Of a stretch of 6,573 bases of DNA, positions 1 to 5,775 are shown one piece after another. The translations under genes were made by a program, and so were the position numbers. Source of the stretch: Candidatus Omnitrophota bacterium (GTDB taxonomy: Bacteria; Omnitrophota; Gorgyraeia; JABMRG01); NCBI GenBank assembly GCA_013202935.1, contig JABMRG010000163.1, positions 1-6,573 on the forward strand, in the 5' to 3' direction. The notes under the pieces were generated by a model. That model was given only the letters and a program-made list of their open reading frames with translations. It did no database searches and had not been told where the DNA came from. Every line of letters begins with the position of its first letter. The first letter of the stretch is position 1.

Positions 1-158
1 AGCATGGGGACACTTCACTTCAGCAAGGGGACAGTTTACTTACTGTACTATGTATTGTGCAAAGGTAAACTGTCCCCAGTGTTAGAATGTGAAGTGTCCC
101 CAGTGTTAGATTGTAAACTGTCCCCATGCTCATCGTGAAGCGTCCCCAGTGTTAGTGT
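1..158. repeat. REP/BIME-like array of alternating 13-base words
   Basis: Two 13-base words alternate here. Word A, GGGGACACTTCAC, is at 6-18 on the plus strand and as its reverse complement at 89-101; a one-mismatch copy (C at 141) is at 135-147. Word B, GGGGACAGTTTAC, is at 27-39 on plus and as its reverse complement at 65-77 and 113-125. The spacer AGTGTTAG follows the copies ending at 77, 101 and 147, giving a 24-base unit (13 + 11) at 65-88 and 89-112. AGCAT at 1-5 is mirrored by ATGCT at 126-130. The array may continue left of the window. Short GGGGAC-headed inverted repeats at gene ends resemble REP/BIME elements moved by REP-associated tyrosine (Y1) transposases; that link is an inference, since no transposase gene is present. 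The array overlaps the 3' end of lgt. Confidence 0.85.
6..101 (-). other. Two-step hairpin at the operon 3' end
   Basis: Word B at 27-39 is a perfect 13-base inverted repeat of 65-77 with a 25-base loop (40-64). Outside it, word A at 6-18 pairs perfectly over 13 bases with 89-101. The two stems are separated by an internal loop of 8 bases on one side (19-26) and 11 on the other (78-88). In the minus-strand transcript this structure begins about 30 bases after the lgt stop. It could protect the mRNA 3' end or hinder polymerase. No U-run follows it in the minus direction, so it is not a classical intrinsic terminator. Alternative pairings are possible: 1-12 also matches the reverse complement of 119-130 perfectly. 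Confidence 0.6.
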
Positions 159-888
159 CAGTTTTTTTCACAAAGTACAATACCAAACCGGCAATTACAA
201 AACCTATGCTTACGAGCTGTGTTGGGGTGAGGTTGTAAAAGACCGGGTAGAGGTCGCCGCGCATAAATTCGATACCAAACCTAAATGAACCATAAAGCAT
301 AAGATAGCACGCTGTAATCTCGCCCCTAAACCTTCTCCTTGCCTGCTTATAAAAGAGCAGGCCAAAAATAACAAAAAGCCCCATAGATGAGATAATCTGC
401 GTAGGCCATAATCTTATGTCACTATGTAATGAGGGGATGGTTCCTATAAATGAATCGGTCGGTCTTCCGTAACAGCAGCCGTTTAAAAAACATCCTATTC
501 TTCCTATCGAATGGGCCATAGCAACAAACGGCACTACCAGATCAGCTGTATCCAGGACAGAAAGCCTATGAAGCTTGACAAATATAAGGCCTGAAATAAA
601 GGCTATGATAAACGCCCCGTAAAATACAAGGCCTCCCTTGTGTATCATAAGAGCTTCCAATGGCTGCGCTATGAAATATCGTATATTAAGGAGAATATAA
701 AAAATGCGTGCACCAAGGATACCGGATATAAGCAATACAAACGTAAGGTTGTTTACAGCATCCTTAGATATTTTAAAAAGCTCTGCACGCCTTGAGATAA
801 GGTATGTGACCGTTAAAAAAGCTACTGCGAGCATCACTCCGTAAGAGTAGATTCTTATAGGGCCTATTGAAAACAGTATCGGATACAT
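130..888 (-). CDS. lgt: Phosphatidylglycerol--prolipoprotein diacylglyceryl transferase Lgt
   Basis: Lgt is the membrane enzyme that moves diacylglycerol from phosphatidylglycerol to the lipobox cysteine of prolipoproteins, the first step of lipoprotein maturation. The 252-residue protein is of normal family length and has several hydrophobic segments. The signature is at residues 126-141 (HSIGRIGCFLNGCCYG), in the Cys-containing form rather than the E. coli GRxGNFxNGE form. The conserved GGLVFYG block is at 85-91, with Tyr90 where E. coli has the important His103; I recall this Tyr as common in such members. The C-terminal RFGIEFMRGD block is at 203-212. The ATG start lies one base after the lspA stop, without a clear Shine-Dalgarno site, so translation is probably coupled. 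The last residues (TNTGDASR) and the TGA stop are encoded inside the repeat array, so this tail is probably not ancestral. Confidence 0.96.
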   Translation of the reverse strand: MYPILFSIGPIRIYSYGVMLAVAFLTVTYLISRRAELFKISKDAVNNLTFVLLISGILGARIFYILLNIRYFIAQPLEALMIHKGGLVFYGAFIIAFISGLIFVKLHRLSVLDTADLVVPFVAMAHSIGRIGCFLNGCCYGRPTDSFIGTIPSLHSDIRLWPTQIISSMGLFVIFGLLFYKQARRRFRGEITACYLMLYGSFRFGIEFMRGDLYPVFYNLTPTQLVSIGFVIAGLVLYFVKKTDTNTGDASR

Positions 889-889
889 G

Positions 890-1336
890 TTAAATCGTCT
901 TTTTGGTTTTCAGCAGATGAAACAGCACTAAGAATGCGCCGATAGTAATTGCAGAGTCTGCTACATTGAATATTGGCCAGACCCTGATATCTATAAAATC
1001 AAGCACATGCCCATAGAGTAACCTGTCTACGAGATTGGACAGGGCACCACCCAATATAAGAAAAAGCCCTGTCTTTAAAGCTCTATTGGCTGGTTTTCTG
1101 AAAAAGAGTATGTAAACTATGAATAGTGCTGTTACAAATGAGACTATTATAAATATAAGGTTGCTTCCGTTCTTTAAGAGTCCGAATGCAATGCCGGTAT
1201 TGTAGATAGGGGTAATATGAAGTAAGCCTTTTATTATGGGAATAGAAGAACCGACTGCAAATTTATCGAATATGATAAATTTAAGAACGCGATCAACAAA
1301 AACTACTGATATGGAAAGAATTAAGAATGGCCACAC
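890..1336 (-). CDS. lspA: Lipoprotein signal peptidase LspA (signal peptidase II)
   Basis: LspA is the inner-membrane aspartyl protease that removes the signal peptide from prolipoproteins after Lgt has modified them. The 148-residue protein has the expected four hydrophobic segments. Family motifs are all present: VDRVLK at 14-19, YNTGIAFG at 45-52, GGALSNLVDR at 96-105, then VLDFID with catalytic Asp113 and FNVADSAI with catalytic Asp127. The start is GTG, two bases after the stop of the upstream TraR/DksA gene; the purine-rich GAGGAA upstream is about 20 bases away, too far to act as a normal ribosome site, so coupling is likely. This start places the first membrane helix at the very N-terminus, as is usual. 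lgt follows after one base, so two consecutive enzymes of one pathway are co-transcribed. Confidence 0.97.
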   Translation of the reverse strand: MWPFLILSISVVFVDRVLKFIIFDKFAVGSSIPIIKGLLHITPIYNTGIAFGLLKNGSNLIFIIVSFVTALFIVYILFFRKPANRALKTGLFLILGGALSNLVDRLLYGHVLDFIDIRVWPIFNVADSAITIGAFLVLFHLLKTKKTI

Positions 1337-1338
1337 GC

Positions 1339-1716
1339 CTATTTAGATTTTTTATCTTCCTCTTTTTGACACGTTATACACATAAGCGCATAGGGTACGG
1401 CGCTTAAGCGCTTCATGGTTATGGACTTGCTGCACTGCTGGCAGTCACCAAATTTCTTTTCTTTAAGGCGACGCATGGAATCTTCAATTTTACGCAGCAG
1501 TTCCCTCTCATTCTCTGCCAAGTCTAAGGAAAGTTCACGTTCAAAATTATCACTCGCTACATCAGCCATATGGAAGCTGTATCCGGACAGGTCACCGGAG
1601 GCCTCCTTCTGAGATTTTCTAAGAGTCTCCTTCTCTATATATTTAATCTTTGAAATAAGATCTTCGCGCATCTTTAGTAAGATACTCTTGATCTTTGCCT
1701 TCTGTAACCTGTTCAT
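1339..1716 (-). CDS. TraR/DksA-family zinc-finger RNA polymerase-binding protein
   Basis: This 125-residue protein belongs to the family that binds the RNA polymerase secondary channel and modulates transcription initiation, often with ppGpp. An N-terminal Lys/Glu-rich coiled-coil half (about 1-85) leads into a four-cysteine zinc finger with Cys92/Cys95 (CQQC) and Cys113/Cys116 (CITC), enclosing the typical RLSAVPYALMC core. The coiled-coil tip reads MADVASDNFERELSL (50-64). It differs from the E. coli DksA tip, where Asp74 and Ala76 are functional; without gaps those positions are Ala and Asp here. It resembles the MADVxxDNFEQE form of DksA-like proteins outside the Proteobacteria, so E. coli-like activity should not be assumed. 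The ATG is three bases after the ileS stop, with a possible GAGAAG ribosome site at 1725-1730. The product is cytoplasmic. Confidence 0.92.
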   Translation of the reverse strand: MNRLQKAKIKSILLKMREDLISKIKYIEKETLRKSQKEASGDLSGYSFHMADVASDNFERELSLDLAENERELLRKIEDSMRRLKEKKFGDCQQCSKSITMKRLSAVPYALMCITCQKEEDKKSK

Positions 1717-1719
1717 GCC

Positions 1720-4506
1720 TCAAACTTCTCTTTTCATGTCTAAAAGCACTTTCTGGCATCTTTCGCATGTATCTGGAAAATTTTTGTCTTTTCCTACAGA
1801 TATACTATAATTCCAGCAACGTGTGCACTTTGAGCCTTCTGCCTTATCTACTGTAATGGAGATCTCGGGAAAGTTATCATCCCTAAAAGCTCCTTCTGGA
1901 GCCTTCCCTCCCAGCAGGCTCGCTTGTGAAACTATAAACAACTCCGGAAATTTTTCTTCATAATCATTTAACAAAACACGGACCTTATCTGACTCTGCAT
2001 AAAGGTTAACCTTCGCCTCCAGCGGACTACCTATTATATCAGAACTTCTCTTGGCTTCAAGAACTTTTAATACAATATCCCTGATCTTTTTAAGCTCCCC
2101 ATAAGTAGCCTCTAAGGGCTTATCTACCCTTAAGTCTTTTGTGTCAGGCCACAGCTGCATATGTATACTTTCAGGCATACCTTTTGTCTTCGGCATCTGT
2201 AGCCATATCTCCTCTGCTGTAAATACCATTATCGGGGCTATCGCTGTTACAAGAATATTGAGCACCTCATACATGGCGCTCTGGCAAGAGCGGCGCTCTA
2301 ATGAATCAGACTTAAATGTATAGAGCCTATCCTTTGATATATCGAGGTAAAAGTTGGACATATCCACTACGCAAAATGTATAAAGCTTATGATATACCTT
2401 GTGGAACTGAAAACTATCATAGGAGTCTTCGATCTCCTTAAGCAGGCTATGTGATTTAGAGACAGCCCACCTATCTATCTCAAGCATCTTCTCATATGGT
2501 ACCCTATCCTTATCCGGATCAAAGTCAGATAAGTTCCCCAGTGCAAACCTTGCTGTATTGCGTATCTTACGATACGCATCGGTCAGACGTGCGATTATAT
2601 TGTTAGATATACGCACATCATCATTATAGTCAGATGAGGCTACCCAGAGCCTTAATATATCAGCGCCAAAATCTTTTATTATCTCCTGGGGCGATATAAC
2701 GTTGCCAAAAGACTTTGACATTTTTCTTCCCATGCCATCCACTACAAAGCCGTGTGTAAGCACAGATTTAAAAGCTGAAATTCCATCTATGCCCATCGAA
2801 GTAATAAGTGCGGACTGAAACCATCCACGATGCTGGTCACTTCCCTCAAGGTATAGGTCACATGGATATCCGAGGCCCTTCCTATCTTTTAAGACAGACT
2901 GGTGGCTTACGCCTGACTCAAACCAGACATCCACAATATCCTCGCCTTTTTCAAAATCACCAGAACCACATTTGCATTTATATCCCTTAGGCACAAGCTC
3001 TTTTGGATCCAGTTCAAACCAGCAATCAGAGCCTTTCTCTTCTACTATTTCTGCAAAATAGTTGATAAGCTTATAATCCGCTATCCATTCGTCGCAGCCT
3101 TTGCATCGGAATACAGGTATAGGCACACCCCAGTATCTCTGTCTTGATAGGCACCAGTCAGGACGGTTTGCCACCATAGTAGATATACGTTCCTCGCCCT
3201 GTTTCGGAATCCAACCCACCCCTTTTATCTTATCAAGTATCTTTTTTCTTAAATTATTATGGTCAACAGACATAAACCACTGCTCTGTTGCCCTGAATAT
3301 TATAGGATTCTTGCATCTCCAGCAATGAGGGTATGAGTGAGCTATATCTTCAGAATGCAGGAGCAGGTTTAAGCTCTTAAGCTTATCTATGATAAGAGGG
3401 TTAGCTTCATATACATTCATACCTTTAAACTCACCTGCCTCATCACTGAACCTTCCCTTTGCATCAACAGGCATAACTGTCTGGAGCCCATACTTCTGGC
3501 CTATTAAGTAGTCCTCCTGTCCATGGCCAGGAGCGGTATGTACACAGCCTGTTCCTTCTTCCATAGAAACATAATCTGCCAGCACTATCTTTCCTTCACG
3601 TAAGCCAAATGGGTGGTCATAGGTTGTTGCTTCAAGTTCTTTACCTTTTAAAGTAGCCACCACTTCATATTTACCTAAAGAGCTTTTTTCAACAACCTGT
3701 TCCAATAGTTGCTTTGCCAGAATAATATTTTGACCGGATGATTTTATCAGAAGATACTCAGAATCAGGATGAACCGCTACTGCTACATTGGCTATTAATG
3801 TCCAGGGTGTAGTTGTCCAGATAAGTATAAAGGCCTCTCCTTTAAATTGTGAGCTTTCTTTTATCCTGAACTTCACATAGACAGACGGCGAGGTATGGTC
3901 CTCATATTCCACCTCAGCCTCGGCAAGTGCGGTCTCGCATCTATAACACCAGTTAACCGGCTTTAACCCTTGATAGATATAACCTTTTTCAACCAGCTTT
4001 GCAAACGACCTTATTATACCGGCTTCATAGCCTCTATCTAATGTAAGGTATGGATTATCCCACTCGCCAAAGATGCCAAGCCTTTTAAATTCTTCTTTTT
4101 GTATATCCACAAAACCCATGGCATACTCATGGGCCTTTTTACGAAATTCAACCTGCGGTATATCACCTTTTCTTTTCTTGAGTTTCTTAAAGAGCTGATG
4201 TTCAACTGGAAGTCCATGGCAGTCCCAGCCTGGTATATATTCACAATAGTAACCACGCATGGTCTTGTATTTAACCACCATATCCTTTAAGGTCTTATTT
4301 AGTGCATGGCCTATGTGTATGTGGCCGTTTGCGTAAGGTGGGCCATCATGGAGCACATACTTCTCATTTTTAGAACGGGCATCTTTTATCTTTTCGTAAA
4401 TACCAGTATCATTCCAGAGTTTAAGCGTCTCAGGCTCTCTCTGGGGAAGATTTGCCTTCATGGAGAATTTTGTCTTTGGCAGGTTTAAGCTATCCTTGTA
4501 ATCCAT
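1720..4506 (-). CDS. ileS: Isoleucyl-tRNA synthetase
   Basis: IleS charges tRNA-Ile with isoleucine using ATP and hydrolyses mischarged valine; it is a cytoplasmic class Ia synthetase. The 928-residue length is typical for bacteria. In order: the HIGH motif (HIGH at 64-67, within PPYANGHIHIGHALN), WDCHGLPVEH at 94-103, and the CP1 editing domain (roughly 200-400) with TTTPWTL at 231-237 and TGCVHTAPGHGQEDY at 319-333, including the conserved editing Asp332. Then come WCLSRQRYWGVPIPV at 451-465, ESGVSH at 530-535, KMSKS at 595-599, the helical anticodon-binding domain, and a C-terminal zinc finger with Cys894/897 and Cys914/917. A complete zinc finger marks the bacterial rather than the eukaryote-like mupirocin-resistant type; this is inferred from motifs only. 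The ATG is one base after the mtnP stop, which leaves no room for a T-box leader. Confidence 0.99.
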   Translation of the reverse strand: MDYKDSLNLPKTKFSMKANLPQREPETLKLWNDTGIYEKIKDARSKNEKYVLHDGPPYANGHIHIGHALNKTLKDMVVKYKTMRGYYCEYIPGWDCHGLPVEHQLFKKLKKRKGDIPQVEFRKKAHEYAMGFVDIQKEEFKRLGIFGEWDNPYLTLDRGYEAGIIRSFAKLVEKGYIYQGLKPVNWCYRCETALAEAEVEYEDHTSPSVYVKFRIKESSQFKGEAFILIWTTTPWTLIANVAVAVHPDSEYLLIKSSGQNIILAKQLLEQVVEKSSLGKYEVVATLKGKELEATTYDHPFGLREGKIVLADYVSMEEGTGCVHTAPGHGQEDYLIGQKYGLQTVMPVDAKGRFSDEAGEFKGMNVYEANPLIIDKLKSLNLLLHSEDIAHSYPHCWRCKNPIIFRATEQWFMSVDHNNLRKKILDKIKGVGWIPKQGEERISTMVANRPDWCLSRQRYWGVPIPVFRCKGCDEWIADYKLINYFAEIVEEKGSDCWFELDPKELVPKGYKCKCGSGDFEKGEDIVDVWFESGVSHQSVLKDRKGLGYPCDLYLEGSDQHRGWFQSALITSMGIDGISAFKSVLTHGFVVDGMGRKMSKSFGNVISPQEIIKDFGADILRLWVASSDYNDDVRISNNIIARLTDAYRKIRNTARFALGNLSDFDPDKDRVPYEKMLEIDRWAVSKSHSLLKEIEDSYDSFQFHKVYHKLYTFCVVDMSNFYLDISKDRLYTFKSDSLERRSCQSAMYEVLNILVTAIAPIMVFTAEEIWLQMPKTKGMPESIHMQLWPDTKDLRVDKPLEATYGELKKIRDIVLKVLEAKRSSDIIGSPLEAKVNLYAESDKVRVLLNDYEEKFPELFIVSQASLLGGKAPEGAFRDDNFPEISITVDKAEGSKCTRCWNYSISVGKDKNFPDTCERCQKVLLDMKREV

Positions 4507-4507
4507 A

Positions 4508-5365
4508 TTATTTTATATATTTCCCAATAATTATATCGAGCTTTTTCTTTGTCTCTTCAGGAATAAGTTCAGGCCTTGTGACAATAGCATCTTTAAGTGC
4601 GCTATTGCACCCGCAGCCTCTTTCTGAGGAAAGGCCGGGTATTACCTCTTTTAATATCTTCTTTGCACTATCAACATTCTTAAGAAGGTTCTGTATAATC
4701 ATATCAATCGTCACATCCTCAGAGGTATGCCAGCAGTCATAATCTGTTACCATAGCCATTGTCACATAGCAGATTTCGGCCTCTCTTGCGCATCTTGCCT
4801 CTGGCATGTTTGTCATACCGATAACATCCATACCCCAGCTCTTATAGAGCAGCGACTCTCCTTTGGTAGAGAATGCCGGGCCTTCCATATTAAGATAGGT
4901 GCCACCCTTATGTATGTTCAGCCCAAATGATCTCCCAGCATTATATATAGCATCGGCAAGAACAGGGCATGAAGGCTCTGCTAAACTAACATGTGCTACT
5001 ATGCCATCTCCGAAAAATGTGGTCTTTCTTCCCTGGTTGGTTCTGTCAACATACTGATCAGGTATTAATATATCAAGTGGTTTTATCTCCTCCTTAAAAC
5101 TCCCCACAGCTGAAACAGATATTATAGTATCAACTCCAAGCTTCTTCATACCATAAATATTCGCAGTATAGTTTAGCTCGGTAGGCAAGATCTTATGCCC
5201 TCTTCCATGGCGCGGCAGGAAAGCTATCTCAGCACCTGCAAGTTCAGCTATCATATACTCATCCGAAGGTTCGCCGAAGGGGGTATCTACCTTTTCCCAT
5301 CTTGTGTTTTTTAAACCTTCTATCTCATAGAGTCCGCTGCCACCTATAATTCCTATTTTTGCCAT
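4508..5365 (-). CDS. mtnP: S-methyl-5'-thioadenosine phosphorylase
   Basis: This enzyme splits 5'-methylthioadenosine (a by-product of polyamine and SAM metabolism) with phosphate into adenine and 5-methylthioribose-1-phosphate. The 285 residues match the trimeric MTAP/PNP family. Motifs: GGSG at 8-11, PRHGRGH at 51-57, SVSAVGSF at 83-90, PDQYVDRT at 102-109, MEGPAFST at 160-167, GMTNMPEA at 183-190 and TDYDCW at 207-212. The Asp pair in TDYD is the adenine-type signature and argues for MTA over guanosine/inosine (PNP) or methylthioinosine. A CGC at 251-253 precedes the ALKDAIVT helix, as in relatives. The ATG overlaps the DUF177 gene by 13 bases and is supported by an AAGGTG ribosome site at 5371-5376. 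No other methionine-salvage gene is in the window, so its presence in an ileS operon looks opportunistic. Confidence 0.92.
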   Translation of the reverse strand: MAKIGIIGGSGLYEIEGLKNTRWEKVDTPFGEPSDEYMIAELAGAEIAFLPRHGRGHKILPTELNYTANIYGMKKLGVDTIISVSAVGSFKEEIKPLDILIPDQYVDRTNQGRKTTFFGDGIVAHVSLAEPSCPVLADAIYNAGRSFGLNIHKGGTYLNMEGPAFSTKGESLLYKSWGMDVIGMTNMPEARCAREAEICYVTMAMVTDYDCWHTSEDVTIDMIIQNLLKNVDSAKKILKEVIPGLSSERGCGCNSALKDAIVTRPELIPEETKKKLDIIIGKYIK

Positions 5366-5775
5366 TTTTTCACCTTGCAGTTACACTGTTCTATGTTTTG
5401 GTTATTTCCGCATTCTGCACAGAGGCCTTTGCAATCCTGCTTGCATAAGGGCCGGATAGAATAATCGAGTATTATAGTATCCTTTATATCATCGCTTAAA
5501 TCCACTACATGCTCGCCAGTAAGCTGATAGATAAACTTCTCTTTTTTTTCTACGATAGATTCAAATTCAGCAGTGCACTTTGAGCAGATTTGGGTTTTAG
5601 TTGTCTTAAGATAGCAATCAGCACTTAGTATATCCTTGTCCCTCTCTGCATGCACCTTAAGATGCACCTTATCCGAGTAGTATACACTCTTTGTTTCAAG
5701 ATTAAGATCCAAAGGCATTATATCCTTTTCTAAATCCATGCCTTCCATCGGTATAGCATTTACGTGGATCTTCAT
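5353..5775 (-). CDS. DUF177 (YceD-family) cysteine-rich protein
   Basis: The 140-residue protein matches the DUF177/YceD family, known as the usual neighbour of rpmF (ribosomal protein L32) and linked to 23S rRNA accumulation or processing; its biochemical role is not settled. The N-terminal half is a beta-rich stretch. A CSKC pair is at 64-67, then an acidic LTGEHVVDLSDD stretch around 85-96, the family-type segment DYSIRPLCKQDCKGLC at 104-119, and AECGNNQN leading to a final CNC at 131-133. The Cys pairs at 64/67 and 119/122 probably bind zinc, with extra cysteines at 111, 115, 131 and 133. The ATG shares one base with the upstream ackA stop (TAATG), so translation is coupled. Unusually, rpmF does not follow: the gene overlaps mtnP instead. 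Recognition rests on the C-terminal cysteine block. Confidence 0.85.
   Translation of the reverse strand: MKIHVNAIPMEGMDLEKDIMPLDLNLETKSVYYSDKVHLKVHAERDKDILSADCYLKTTKTQICSKCTAEFESIVEKKEKFIYQLTGEHVVDLSDDIKDTIILDYSIRPLCKQDCKGLCAECGNNQNIEQCNCKVKKWQK
5371..5376 (-). promoter_or_regulatory. Ribosome binding site of mtnP
   Basis: On the minus strand AAGGTG stands five bases before the mtnP ATG and lies inside the end of the DUF177 gene. It is the clearest Shine-Dalgarno site in the window and fixes the mtnP start in spite of the 13-base overlap. The starts of lspA, lgt and the DUF177 gene have no comparable site. Confidence 0.7.

Noticed and set aside
27..77. Intrinsic (Rho-independent) terminator for the operon
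   Set aside because: The stem is good, but the loop is 25 bases and no T-run follows in the minus direction.
1..158. Possible CRISPR array
   Set aside because: The repeated words are only 13 bases long, occur in both orientations and come in two versions. The spacers are 8 to 25 bases and partly identical to each other. No cas gene is near.
1720..4506. Mupirocin-resistant, eukaryote-like IleS acquired by transfer
   Set aside because: The complete C-terminal Cys4 zinc finger and the 928-residue length fit the ordinary bacterial type, and the gene sits tightly inside the operon.
4507..4530. T-box or other leader upstream of ileS
   Set aside because: Only one base separates the mtnP stop from the ileS start, and the upstream bases are mtnP coding sequence, so there is no room for a leader.
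4452..4742. Plus-strand open frame of about 96 codons across the ileS/mtnP junction, and similar frames elsewhere
   Set aside because: It is antisense to well-supported genes, and its product has no recognisable motif. The other plus-strand frames in the window are shadows of the same kind.
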